From the NCBI RefSeq assembly GCF_014896945.1, contig NZ_CP054719.1, forward strand, positions 171,153 to 235,152: a stretch of 64,000 nucleotides of DNA. The letters are read 5' to 3'. The position numbers were made by a program, and so were the translations under genes. This stretch comes from Candidatus Bodocaedibacter vickermanii (lineage in GTDB: Bacteria > Pseudomonadota > Alphaproteobacteria > UBA6184). A model generated the notes under the pieces. It was not told where the DNA came from. It saw only the letters and a program-made list of their open reading frames with translations, and did no database searches. Positions 1-7,924 of the stretch are shown in pieces (position 1 is the stretch's first letter; each line of letters begins with the position of its first letter).

Positions 1-1
1 G

Positions 2-745
2 ACGTATCATCGTGCAAGTGTGCCGAAATCCCTGACATTTCTGGATAAGAATGATCAACTGGTCAGTATTCCATATCAAGCATATTCTGTTAAACTGTTG
101 CTAAGTTGGGCGATGCCCATCATAACGCATACCACGGTTACAGTGGCAACAGAAGCATCTGGTGAATCGATCGGACTGACAGTTAAAGATATGGAGTCTG
201 CCAATGAGCCTGAACTTATCCAAGAGTTGATTCAATGGATGAACGCCTATGCTTTGAATCGATCGTTTACCACACAGGTAAAATGCAGGATTTTGGTCAC
301 CGAAGATACCTCAGTTACCCAGCTTAGTACACAAAACTGGTGTAGGGTTCTGGATTCAAGAATTCAATCATTGCCGATAGAAGGGCCCATTGTTAGTTTC
401 GTTCTATCGAATGAAGGTGGTATAACGTGGGCAGATGTAACCTTTATGTGGGCACCTGACAAAGCCTTTTCGGTGAGAAGCTCTGCAACGTTAAAAGAAA
501 CAACAGGTGATCATGTGCTTCCTCCACAAACGCCAGATTACATCGTTGCGTGGGTTAAAGTGATGCGTGATGCTGATGATCAATACCAATATTATCAGCG
601 GAACAAAACATTGCCATTTGAAACCTTTGCTGCTGGTTTTCCAATGACTCAGTTAGAAATCGGATTGCATCCAGTTTTAAGTGAATCAGTAGAGTATTTA
701 GAAAAAAAATACACAGTACAGCGTGACGCTGTACTCATGAGGTAG
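2..745 (+). CDS. Hypothetical protein, probably phage/GTA-type structural protein (5' end outside window)
   Basis: The reading frame is open from the window edge; a GTG at 20 is a possible start, but codons upstream of it are also open, so the gene is probably partial at its 5' end. The 240-odd residues are soluble, with no signal peptide or membrane segment and no domain I recognise. A phage-related role is inferred only from neighbours (wall hydrolase at 3134 and 3TM holin at 6126 on the same strand). The last codons run through a perfect palindrome at 716-734 belonging to the intergenic repeat family, so the C-terminal residues QRDAVLMR appear to be supplied by an inserted repeat. Confidence 0.55.
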   Translation, partial: TYHRASVPKSLTFLDKNDQLVSIPYQAYSVKLLLSWAMPIITHTTVTVATEASGESIGLTVKDMESANEPELIQELIQWMNAYALNRSFTTQVKCRILVTEDTSVTQLSTQNWCRVLDSRIQSLPIEGPIVSFVLSNEGGITWADVTFMWAPDKAFSVRSSATLKETTGDHVLPPQTPDYIVAWVKVMRDADDQYQYYQRNKTLPFETFAAGFPMTQLEIGLHPVLSESVEYLEKKYTVQRDAVLMR

Positions 746-775
746 ATCCGATATGATCTGACACGGATTGAAAAA
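716..775. repeat. Palindromic intergenic repeat unit overlapping the end of the first gene
   Basis: A 5-bp stem/3-nt loop palindrome, CAGCGTGACGCTG (719-731, extendable to 19 bp), is followed by a block of the type AGATCCGATATGATCTGACACGGATT in two parts. The same composite recurs near 6651, 7222, 7925, 20553, 21805, 22363, 22993 and 23319. Confidence 0.8.
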
Positions 776-828
776 ATAACATTACGACAACTCATAAAGT
801 TATTCGCATTATCTAATGGATCCAGGGA

Positions 829-1000
829 TCATCCCTGCCAACGTGCCGTTGGATCCGTTAGAAGAAAGTCTGGAGCAAAGGGCGCCGCGTAATTGTTTTA
901 TGGGCGTTTAGCTATAAATACGGTTGGAAAAAATTATAATCCGTGCCCGAACACATTGGATGCAACGTCACGTTGCTCGAATCCAACCGCAGGTTGGCAC
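829..1000. repeat. Long repeat LR2 copy 1 (about 841-957) flanked by mini-palindromes
   Basis: The gap 746-1060 holds no gene. From about 841 to 957 it matches 22543-22660 in the same orientation: both have GGATCC, TTAGAAGAAAGTCTGG, an AGCAAAGG stretch, ATAATTGTTTTATG-like text and AAAATTATAATCCGTG. Mini-palindromes of the family flank it, such as CAACGTGCCGTTG near 840, CAACGTCACGTTG near 962 and CAACCGCAGGTTG near 984. Confidence 0.75.
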
Positions 1001-1003
1001 ATC

Positions 1004-1036
1004 ACCCCTGTACGGAAACGTATGGGGGCTTTTTTT
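1004..1036 (+). terminator. Stem-loop with T-run just upstream of the next phage gene
   Basis: CCCC at 1005-1008 pairs with GGGG at 1025-1028 around an imperfect GTACG-GAAA-CGTA stem, followed by seven T (1030-1036). It lies directly before the Shine-Dalgarno AAGGAG of the gene at 1061. The same layout (hairpin, T-run, AAGGAG, ATG) recurs at 6077-6126, so it may be a read-through attenuator rather than a full stop. Confidence 0.6.
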
Positions 1037-1060
1037 ATGTCACAACACAAGGAGAATAAA

Positions 1061-1828
1061 ATGTTAAACAGATGGATAAATCGACTGGTTCGATCGGAAG
1101 AACGACGCCATCAACTGTTACGAAAGCCTCGTATAAGCTGGCCTTCATTACTGCAAACAGGATCTGGCGGAAAACTTCAAGCCCTATGCAGGCATCCATT
1201 TCCTGAGCGGTTGTGTATTCAGGTGGAATTAAAGCCAACGATGGTGCTCCATAAAGAGATTACCGCAACTGTGAATGTGGATGATCAACAGTATTCACCA
1301 ACGCCTATTTATCAACAGTTGGACAAAGACCGCAAACGTCTGTATGGACGATGTTCATCAATAGACTTGGTGATTAAAGCATGGCATGCCGTGGATCACG
1401 AAAGCATAGGGGTTAAACTAACTCAACCCAGTAACAAGATACTGTATACCAAAAACTATTTTACGTGCAGCACCAGTATTGTGGATCAACAAACGGTTGA
1501 AAATCACAGAATGGCGAATGCCGCATCAAAACGAAAACATATTCATCCTTATGGTGGGTATCTTGGTCCTGATGCACACGTCGGGGATGCTTTGTACATG
1601 ACGTTAACTCCAAACGATATTGAGACAAAGATTAACATTCATTCGTATGACGAATTACTAGAGCAACGCATTAATCTGTTTGATGTGAATTCTATGTACG
1701 GGGTGCAATGTATAGATCCAACAGAACGGCATAAAATTCTGCCCTTGATGTCTTTAATTAAACAGGGGGAAATCCCCACAACTGTTGAAAGTGATCATAA
1801 AAAGAAGCTATTGTTGAGAAAACAGTAG
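1061..1828 (+). CDS. Hypothetical phage-region protein with IS-derived 3' end
   Basis: The start at 1061 is chosen because AAGGAG sits at 1049-1054; an in-frame ATG at 1037 lies inside the T-run of a terminator and is less likely. The protein has a basic N-terminus and no recognised domain. The native sequence runs to about 1761, where an IS4-family element begins; the last 22 or so residues (from the QGEIPTT stretch on) are read from the left inverted repeat of the IS. If the element is removed with one copy of a possible AATTAA duplication, the frame would end within six or seven codons (NDSDGR then stop near 3026), so the gene probably lost only its extreme C-terminus. Phage role inferred from context. 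Confidence 0.55.
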   Translation: MLNRWINRLVRSEERRHQLLRKPRISWPSLLQTGSGGKLQALCRHPFPERLCIQVELKPTMVLHKEITATVNVDDQQYSPTPIYQQLDKDRKRLYGRCSSIDLVIKAWHAVDHESIGVKLTQPSNKILYTKNYFTCSTSIVDQQTVENHRMANAASKRKHIHPYGGYLGPDAHVGDALYMTLTPNDIETKINIHSYDELLEQRINLFDVNSMYGVQCIDPTERHKILPLMSLIKQGEIPTTVESDHKKKLLLRKQ

Positions 1829-3000
1829 AAAGGCTAGGATTTTCAATGGAAACGATTGAAGGCATAATGGAGCTCGTAACGAAAGACGACTTAGAAGACT
1901 TGGCAACAAGTTACGGGGTGAATCGATATAATACAAAACTAACAGGAGAGTTGATATTTAAAGGATTAATGCGGCTGATATTATTAGGAAAGAAAACAAG
2001 CTTGCGAATGTTGGAGACCTTAATCAACGAAGGGATCGATCATTTTGAACCCACTCCGTCCGTTAGCTATAGTGGGATATCAAAACGTTTAAAGGACATA
2101 AAGTGGAGTTATTTTGAAGCCATTTACCGGACACTAGTAAATAAGCTGTCATCTGATCTTGGAACCATCAATGAACGAACGTTGCATCGGTTTGACTCAA
2201 CCATCATTAATTTGTCTGGTCGTTTAATTAAAGATGGCTTAAAAATAGGTGGGAAAGCCTCCGACAGTCAAATTAAAGTCAGTGTAGGATTACGGCAACA
2301 ACTCCCAACAAGTATTCGCTTTTGTACGTTACAAGAAGAGTCCAGCGAAGATTTGGCTCTTGTTAGAGCCATTAATGAGGCTCGAGTTGATAGTGAAGAC
2401 ATCTTACTCTTCGATCGAGGGATTAGTAAAGCTGGAACGTTTGGAGAGTTTGAAGCCAAAGACTACAAATTTATAACGCGGCTGAATGTCGGAAGACGGT
2501 ATCACATAGTTAAAACACACTCAGTATCCAGCCCTATTATGGAGGATTTAACCGTTGCCCTATATGCAAAAGGAAACAAAGCCCCACTTCCCACATCTCT
2601 TCGCTTAATTAAGATGCTCAATAAAGAAGGAAACGAACTATGGTTTTTAACAAACCTATTCGATATGAGTGCTTTAGAAATTGCGGAGCTCTATCGCAGA
2701 CGATGGGATATCGAGGTGTTTTTTAAGTTTATTAAACAAAACCTAGGATATAAGCATTTTTTAAGCCACTCGATGAATGGTATGAGAGTTTATATTTATA
2801 TGGTATTAATTACAGCGCTTGTGTTTTTAGCGTATAAAATAAAAACAAAACTCCAAGGTTTTAAAATCCCTCTGTTTCGTTTTAATCTTGCTCTTGAAAA
2901 ATCCTTTGTTAAGTCGATGATACTATTATCCGGGGGCAACTTTGATGCTGTTAAACACCTCTTCTGATCACTTTCAACAGTTGTGGGGAAATCCCCTGCG
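1762..3000 (+). mobile_element. IS4-family insertion sequence
   Basis: A 24-bp perfect inverted repeat bounds the element: 1773-1796 on the left and 2966-2989 on the right, extended outward by an imperfect CAGGGG/CCCCTG end. Flanking AATTAA at 1756-1761 and 3001-3006 may be the target duplication. The element is about 1.24 kb with a single transposase gene whose stop codon lies inside the right repeat. Exact ends are uncertain by one or two bases. Confidence 0.8.
1846..2967 (+). CDS. IS4-family DDE transposase
   Basis: At 373 residues this is a usual length for an IS4/IS231-type transposase. The first catalytic Asp is in HRFDSTII (near residue 117) and the second in ILLFDRGIS (near 190). The C-terminal signature Y-x2-R-x3-E-x6-K is complete in YRRRWDIEVFFKFIK near residue 285, giving the catalytic Glu. 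The gene fills the element between its inverted repeats and shows no frameshift, so the copy may be active. It is inserted at the 3' end of a phage-region gene. Confidence 0.88.
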   Translation: METIEGIMELVTKDDLEDLATSYGVNRYNTKLTGELIFKGLMRLILLGKKTSLRMLETLINEGIDHFEPTPSVSYSGISKRLKDIKWSYFEAIYRTLVNKLSSDLGTINERTLHRFDSTIINLSGRLIKDGLKIGGKASDSQIKVSVGLRQQLPTSIRFCTLQEESSEDLALVRAINEARVDSEDILLFDRGISKAGTFGEFEAKDYKFITRLNVGRRYHIVKTHSVSSPIMEDLTVALYAKGNKAPLPTSLRLIKMLNKEGNELWFLTNLFDMSALEIAELYRRRWDIEVFFKFIKQNLGYKHFLSHSMNGMRVYIYMVLITALVFLAYKIKTKLQGFKIPLFRFNLALEKSFVKSMILLSGGNFDAVKHLF

Positions 3001-3013
3001 AATTAACGACTCA

Positions 3014-3137
3014 GATGGGCGATGATACTTGGATTCAGGCGTATCAATCTGAATCCTTTGTTCGAAAAGATGGAACTTATGAGGGCACATTAACGTTACG
3101 ACGCAAAGGTAAACCAACATTAAGGAGCATCGCATGA
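3014..3137 (+). CDS. Small phage-region ORF or detached C-terminal fragment
   Basis: A 40-codon frame starts at ATG 3014 and stops at TGA 3135-3137, overlapping the ATG of the hydrolase gene at 3134 in an ATGA arrangement typical of phage operons. It lies immediately right of the IS. Either it is a small gene whose start overlaps the former stop of the interrupted gene, or it is the tail of a gene read in a different frame. No domain recognised. Confidence 0.4.
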
Positions 3138-3565
3138 TCGATACATTTTCAGATGCAGACATTGTCGCACGCACATTATATGGTGAGGCAAGGGGCGAAG
3201 TTGCAAAAGTTGGGCTAATCGGATTAGAGGCCGTGGCTAGTGTGATTTGGAATCGTTGGCGCATTCAACCGTCGTATTTTGGACAAACACCCAGAGAGGT
3301 CTGTTTAAAACCGTATCAGTTTTCATGCTGGAATAAAAATGATCCAAATTTAAAACTACTGTTATCTTCAAACATAACTGATGAAACCTATTCGTTATGC
3401 AGAATGATTGCAGAGGAATTTTTAGCAAGCAGGGGTGAGGACGTTGTTAATGGATCAGATCATTATCACGCAGTATGGCTTAGTCCGCCCTCGTGGGCAT
3501 TAGAAAAACACCCAGTTATTGATGTTGGAACTCATAGATTCTATCGATTAATATCTAAAAAATAG
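3134..3565 (+). CDS. Cell wall hydrolase, SleB/Hydrolase_2 type
   Basis: This 143-residue protein matches the SleB-like catalytic domain throughout. The catalytic-Glu region LARTLYGEARGE-like is seen at residues 12-20 (VARTLYGEARGE), followed by AVASVIWNRW and later the Y-H dyad region SDHYHAVWLSP. Such stand-alone domains hydrolyse peptidoglycan and in alphaproteobacteria often sit in prophage or gene-transfer-agent lysis modules. It overlaps the upstream small ORF by four bases and is preceded by AAGGAG. It has no signal peptide, which agrees with release by the holin at 6126. Confidence 0.8.
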   Translation: MIDTFSDADIVARTLYGEARGEVAKVGLIGLEAVASVIWNRWRIQPSYFGQTPREVCLKPYQFSCWNKNDPNLKLLLSSNITDETYSLCRMIAEEFLASRGEDVVNGSDHYHAVWLSPPSWALEKHPVIDVGTHRFYRLISKK

Positions 3566-3621
3566 AAGATTATTAATATATAGTTGTGGGTGTTTAAAAT
3601 AATAAAGGAAACAAATATCAC

Positions 3622-3987
3622 ATGACTATTAAATCATTATTTCTTGCAATGGGAATAATTGTATCTAACCTGTCTGCAGCTGATGCTTTGGGTGAAGACG
3701 CTATGGACCCGAATGCTGACTTAAATCTATTGATCGCTGCTTATTCAGCTTCGGCGAATGATCAAACTATGATGGCGTTGCGTTTATATGTACACTCATT
3801 ACAAGCAGAGATTTCTCATTTAATTAATTGCGGGAAAATTACTGAGGCTACAGTTAAAGCTGAATCCGCAATAGCACTTCTGAATCCACTTTTCAAGAGT
3901 ATGTCGGAAGAACAGCACGAGCGCCTTGGTTCAAAAGAGTTGAAGAATATTAAAATTTTTATACACATGTACATACCTAATATGTAA
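3622..3987 (+). CDS. Small exported hypothetical protein
   Basis: 121 residues with an N-terminal signal peptide (hydrophobic core SLFLAMGIIV, likely cleavage after SAADA around residue 22). An AAAGGA ribosome site lies ahead of the ATG. The mature part is predicted helical, with no family recognised. It is the first of several small exported proteins (also 5080, 5590, 7564) interspersed in the phage-like region. Function unknown. Confidence 0.6.
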   Translation: MTIKSLFLAMGIIVSNLSAADALGEDAMDPNADLNLLIAAYSASANDQTMMALRLYVHSLQAEISHLINCGKITEATVKAESAIALLNPLFKSMSEEQHERLGSKELKNIKIFIHMYIPNM

Positions 3988-3988
3988 T

Positions 3989-5071
3989 TTATAGCAATTC
4001 AAACCCAATATCCCCATCCTCTTCATCATCGCTAAATGAGATGGGGTCTCTTGTGTAAATCGCTCCACCAGGACGTTTATACCTCAAGGGCTTCGTTAAA
4101 TCATGTATTGCAAACATTTCAAAATATGCAATAACTTCAGATGTTTCTGAAAGTATGATGGTATCCGAATTATACCGTACAAACGATCTGGATAATTTAT
4201 TGGAACGAAGGTTAACATCGTCATGTTCATAGTTTGCTTCAGTTGTTACTGGCAGCTCTATACGTCGTGAAAGTTGAATAGGAACGCTAGTATCTGGACG
4301 AAGCCATTCTTCTGCTGTGATAATCGATATACGATCGGGCGCAATATGTTCGATGCTGGATTGATCCAAACGCCCTCTACTTACATCACACCGGCGATAC
4401 GGTACGGGTTGAGTGGATGTAAACTCTTTATTCAGTACTTCATATCCTTCATGAAAGGCAGTTAAATGGTATATTGGATAACATTCTAGTTGTTCGTCGG
4501 CATACTTATACCCCAATAACGTTCGATGAGTAGCTGCTGTCAGTCGGCGAGAGCATACGCAGTCTGAACCGTCCAACGGGCGCTTATGGTGGGCTTTATA
4601 CGTAAACATAACACTTAACGACGGCTCATCTATTTCAATGTCAGAGTATGTTGTATTTTCAGGCAACAGTGTATACGGTGTTATAGATTTAATTTCTGAG
4701 GGTAGATGATAAGATTTATTTGCAAAAAAACAATATCGATATATGAATACTTTAAGTTCTAAGGTTTCATCATCTTGATGAGATAATGTATCGATGTATA
4801 ATTCTGACTGAAATATTAAGATCAGTGGAGTCCCGCTTTTGCGTGTGTAATGAACGTCTCCTAAAACAAAATCTGAATGTTCATCAGAAATCCTAAGGTC
4901 AGATACACTTTCAGGAAGATTCCGTTCTAATATTTTATTAGTCGAATCCACCAGGACACTTTCACCCGTCGTATAATCTAACCGCCACTCTGTATTAAGA
5001 GCAGCGGCTGATGTTGGATCGATATGAACAAGCATGCATACTATTATGCATAAAAAAATGATCCATCTCAT
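3989..5071 (-). CDS. Exported hypothetical protein
   Basis: The start at 5071 gives a signal peptide, MRWIIFLCIIVCMLVHIDP with a cleavage site after TSAAA; the longer open frame upstream would bury this and overlap the preceding gene. The 360-residue mature protein is beta-rich, ends in an acidic tail (SDDEEDGDIGFELL) and has several cysteines (CDCVCSRR region, CDVSRGR), which would suit an oxidising periplasm. It follows the gene at 5080-5502 by eight bases, so the two are probably one transcript. No family recognised. Confidence 0.6.
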   Translation of the reverse strand: MRWIIFLCIIVCMLVHIDPTSAAALNTEWRLDYTTGESVLVDSTNKILERNLPESVSDLRISDEHSDFVLGDVHYTRKSGTPLILIFQSELYIDTLSHQDDETLELKVFIYRYCFFANKSYHLPSEIKSITPYTLLPENTTYSDIEIDEPSLSVMFTYKAHHKRPLDGSDCVCSRRLTAATHRTLLGYKYADEQLECYPIYHLTAFHEGYEVLNKEFTSTQPVPYRRCDVSRGRLDQSSIEHIAPDRISIITAEEWLRPDTSVPIQLSRRIELPVTTEANYEHDDVNLRSNKLSRSFVRYNSDTIILSETSEVIAYFEMFAIHDLTKPLRYKRPGGAIYTRDPISFSDDEEDGDIGFELL

Positions 5072-5079
5072 AATAAGAA

Positions 5080-5502
5080 TTAAGCTGTTTTTGTGGCAGA
5101 TTTTGGCGCTAAAACTGCTTTTCGTAAAGAGTTTAATGCACCAAATGTCCACGTTATAATCTCGCCTGTCACCCACAAACATGTAAGGGTCGCTGAGATC
5201 ACAAATACTTTCAAAGCATCCATATTTTGGTGTGTGAAAATTTGAAGTATGGTGTCTTTTCCGGATATAGCAACTTGGCTGATTTTGAGTGTGATTTTAG
5301 ATAGAACACTATCGGATGCCAAGCCAAAACTTTTTGGAAACTCCAAAGGAGGTGGACGTTTTACCGTTTTATGTGAAACAGGTGCAGTTGTTGCAGAATC
5401 TAAAGCAGAGTTTTCATCTAAAGGCGTTTGAAGATCTGCGGCAAGGGTAACAGTAGAGTTTAAGATAAAAAGTGTGATTAAAAATAGAATATTTTGTTTC
5501 AT
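5080..5502 (-). CDS. Exported protein with C-terminal membrane segment
   Basis: 140 residues with a signal peptide (KQNILFLITLFILNSTVTLAA) and a second hydrophobic stretch near residues 98-120 (KVFVISATLTCLWVTGEIITW). This suggests an exported protein anchored by its C-terminal part. A proline-rich linker (KRPPPLEFPKS) lies between. It is upstream of, and probably co-transcribed with, the exported protein at 3989-5071. Function unknown. Confidence 0.55.
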   Translation of the reverse strand: MKQNILFLITLFILNSTVTLAADLQTPLDENSALDSATTAPVSHKTVKRPPPLEFPKSFGLASDSVLSKITLKISQVAISGKDTILQIFTHQNMDALKVFVISATLTCLWVTGEIITWTFGALNSLRKAVLAPKSATKTA

Positions 5503-5589
5503 TGTTTTTTTCCATTCTATGCTTAAATAACACTATAGCTTGAATCTGCTTAACAATACATTAACATTATAAGATAAGGACTTAACATC

Positions 5590-6000
5590 ATGCTAAAACA
5601 CAGTTCAATACTAATGCTACTTATTGCTTTTTCCCCGATGAAAGGCGCAAATTTGCTGCAATCAAAATCAGAGGAGCCTAACATTCAACGTTATCACTCA
5701 ATAGCAACTGATCTTAACAAAACGCTAGAAATCAGACTGTCTCACGCGGATAGCTTGTTAAAGCTTCAGCAGTTTGACCTTGCAGCAAATGCATACGCTA
5801 CTATTTTAAATAACACACAAGGTGATGAGGATTTGGATTGGAAATTGCTAGCAATTGAAGGCCTTGGAAAATGTGGCTCAGATTTTAAAGGCAGAGCAGT
5901 CTTTTTTTTGGTGGATATTGTTGCTAACGCTACCGCAACGAAGAAGCAACAACAAAAAGCTCACACTATTTTTGAAAAATGGAAAATAACGATTAAATAG
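5590..6000 (+). CDS. Small exported hypothetical protein, TPR-like
   Basis: 136 residues with a weak signal peptide (HSSILMLLIAFSPMKGA) and an AAGGA ribosome site. The middle (residues 48-90), with paired helices such as LQQFDLAANAYATILNN, resembles a tetratricopeptide-like helical hairpin, but no full repeat set is present. It is followed by a T-rich terminator at 6077. Function unknown; neighbours are phage lysis genes. Confidence 0.55.
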   Translation: MLKHSSILMLLIAFSPMKGANLLQSKSEEPNIQRYHSIATDLNKTLEIRLSHADSLLKLQQFDLAANAYATILNNTQGDEDLDWKLLAIEGLGKCGSDFKGRAVFFLVDIVANATATKKQQQKAHTIFEKWKITIK

Positions 6001-6076
6001 ACAGTTTCGGTAACACGTTTTAGATAACGTATAGACCCGATATTAACCCACGGCTTGCAATTGTCAGCCATTAACC

Positions 6077-6101
6077 ATCCTCCATTTCGGAGGATTTTTT
6101 T
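6077..6101 (+). terminator. Intrinsic terminator or attenuator before the holin gene
   Basis: ATCCTCC (6077-6083) pairs with GGAGGAT (6089-6095) across a 5-nt loop, followed by seven T. The holin ribosome site AAGGAG lies about 10 bases downstream, the same arrangement as at 1004-1061. Confidence 0.75.
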
Positions 6102-6125
6102 ATTTAAACATAAGGAGAACTAAAC

Positions 6126-6650
6126 ATGTCATCATTTGTAACTATGGCTTTAGGCCTTTTAGAATTTGCCCCAGTAATTGCAAAATTAGTGGGTGGAAAT
6201 GAGTCTGGAGACGTTGCGGAACGCATTGTCGAAACGGCACAAAGCTTAACGGGCACGAACGATATTAACCATATGCGAAATACATTGCGAAATTCACCCG
6301 AAGCACAACTTCAATTTCAGCGTGAGATTGATAAGTTGATGGTTGAAGATCGTGCAAATGCTCGTCATCGGGATACGTCATTATTTCAATCCGGTCGAAG
6401 AAATTTTAGAGGAGATATTATGGTTTTAAGCGCGTTATTAGGTTTATTAGGATGCTTAGCTGCGCTGACGATTTTCAAAATGTCATTGTCAGGTGAGGTC
6501 ATCGGCATCGTATCCACCATTGCAGGTATTTTTGGCTCCTGTTTAAAAGATGCATATGCCTTTGAATTTGGATCATCCCGTGGCAGCAAAGAAAAAGAAT
6601 CACATTTGATTGATTTATTAACAGGAGCCTTAAAACAAAGTTCCAAATAG
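6126..6650 (+). CDS. GTA-type three-helix holin (Holin_3TMs)
   Basis: 174 residues, preceded by AAGGAG. The N-terminal amphipathic helix, the central SGRRNFRGDIM turn and two hydrophobic helices (residues 103-120 and 124-142) are followed by a conserved YAFEFGSSRGSKEK motif. This is the pattern of the 3TM holin family of gene transfer agents and prophages, which opens the inner membrane for a peptidoglycan hydrolase, here the one at 3134. The stop codon directly abuts a palindromic repeat starting at 6651. Confidence 0.8.
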   Translation: MSSFVTMALGLLEFAPVIAKLVGGNESGDVAERIVETAQSLTGTNDINHMRNTLRNSPEAQLQFQREIDKLMVEDRANARHRDTSLFQSGRRNFRGDIMVLSALLGLLGCLAALTIFKMSLSGEVIGIVSTIAGIFGSCLKDAYAFEFGSSRGSKEKESHLIDLLTGALKQSSK

Positions 6651-6945
6651 CAGCGTGACGCTGGCAACCTGAGGTTGCACCCTATAGCTAGATCCAATTC
6701 GTTCTGACACGGATTACAAAGCAGCCTGAGGCTGCACCCGATGAGTTAGATCGAGTGTGATCTGACACGGATTGTGAAACACAACGTTAATTTATTCCTA
6801 TAACTCTATTGAGTCCAGCGTCACGCTGGTGCAACGGCACGACACGGATTACAAAAAACAACGTTGCGACAATTCAGTAATTTCAACTTTTAAAAACTCT
6901 TCACCTAATGGGGTCAGGGATCATCCCTGGCGTCACGTTGAAAAC
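6651..6945. repeat. Cluster of palindromic intergenic repeats
   Basis: Starting at the base after the holin stop, CAGCGTGACGCTG (6651-6663) and CAACCTGAGGTTG (6665-6677) are followed by several GATCC..TCTGACACGGATT blocks, CAGCCTGAGGCTG near 6722 and CAGCGTCACGCTG near 6820. The whole gap 6651-7563 contains no convincing gene. Confidence 0.8.
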
Positions 6946-7020
6946 AATCTTCTTTTATTCATTGTCTGTTAACGTTTGTACGATATTCTATCTTTAGTGC
7001 ACTTGCATAGTTTATTTTTA

Positions 7021-7137
7021 GCCCACCGTTTCGTGAAGAAAAGACGGATTGCTTCGTCTATTTAGTCTCGATTTAAGGAGTGGGTTTTGTCCCCCCACCC
7101 GAAGGTCACTGAGGGTGACTAGGGCGGGGGGTGGTAA
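7021..7137 (+). repeat. Long repeat LR1 copy 1
   Basis: About 115 bp starting GCCCACCGTTTCGTGAAG and ending in a C-run/G-run dyad (CCCCCC at about 7091, GGGGGG at about 7126) that encloses a smaller GTCAC-TGAG-GGTGAC hairpin. An almost identical copy lies inverted at 22246-22357. It is not protein-coding. A similar TTAAC-rich tail follows both copies. Confidence 0.8.
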
Positions 7138-7221
7138 AAAAATCGCGTTAACTAACTATTAACCTTTATTAATCCCAGATTAACGGCAGCGCTTTTTCTT
7201 ATAATTCGTGTCAAGAACCAA

Positions 7222-7310
7222 TCGGATCTAAGCTAACGGATGCAACGGCACGTTGCCAGCGTGACTCTGGACTCAATCGCTATATCCGATGTGATCCGAC
7301 ACGGATTACA
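7222..7310. repeat. Palindromic intergenic repeat unit
   Basis: Contains CAACGGCACGTTG near 7243, CAGCGTGACTCTG-like palindrome near 7256 and a GATGTGATCCGACACGGATT block near 7290. The remaining sequence up to 7563 shows no gene. Confidence 0.7.
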
Positions 7311-7563
7311 CAATAAAACGTAGAGACTGTTTTAATTACTAATGTTTTGAAACGGTGAAAAATCAGATGGATGCAATCTCGCACACGAAGCCTTGCGCCC
7401 CCAGCTGAAGCATACCGGCGCCAACTGGAATCAAACCTTGCTGAAATTGAGGAGGGTATTTCGGCAAACGTCTTAACATCTAAAAATAGACACAAAACTT
7501 ACCAAATTAATAAGATGTTAACGTTTATTGCTTATCATGAGCTTTGATATAAGGAGACGCATT

Positions 7564-7923
7564 ATGAATCGATTTCTTATTACGCTTATGGTAAGCTCAT
7601 TTTCAACTTTATCCGCAGCAGAACCACATTCACCAACTCAACAGTATCAGGCTAATCTTCAGCGTATTGAGAGTAGAATCCAATCCAGTCACGAAAGACA
7701 GGAGACTATTCGAGAGTGTTTAATATTATTGAAGTATAGCGATCAACGGGACTTAAATAAACCAGAAAGCGATGCTTTGAAAGTATTTCAACTGCAAAAA
7801 GAAATTAACCGCAAAAAATATGCCCAGGAATTAATAAAATTGAAACGAGAGATCAAAAAGCTTTCAAAAGAAAAGAAACAGTTGGAATCAACTCAGATTT
7901 ACAGCTCATCACGAATAAAATGA
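7564..7923 (+). CDS. Small exported coiled-coil protein
   Basis: The start at 7564 is chosen because AAGGAG precedes it; an upstream ATG at 7528 would add 12 residues before the signal peptide. The signal peptide is RFLITLMVSSFSTLSAA. The mature 100 residues are highly charged helix with heptad character (EINRKKYAQELIKLKREI) ending in lysine-rich sequence. It could be a periplasmic coiled-coil protein of unknown role. Repeats begin directly after its stop. Confidence 0.55.
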   Translation: MNRFLITLMVSSFSTLSAAEPHSPTQQYQANLQRIESRIQSSHERQETIRECLILLKYSDQRDLNKPESDALKVFQLQKEINRKKYAQELIKLKREIKKLSKEKKQLESTQIYSSSRIK

Positions 7924-7924
7924 A

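Noticed and set aside
893..1060. N-terminal extension of the gene at 1061
   Set aside because: It crosses a repeat and a terminator hairpin; the Shine-Dalgarno at 1049-1054 serves the ATG at 1061.
5072..5182. Longer N-terminus of the exported protein at 3989-5071
   Set aside because: It would overlap the upstream gene by about 100 bases and bury a clear signal peptide.
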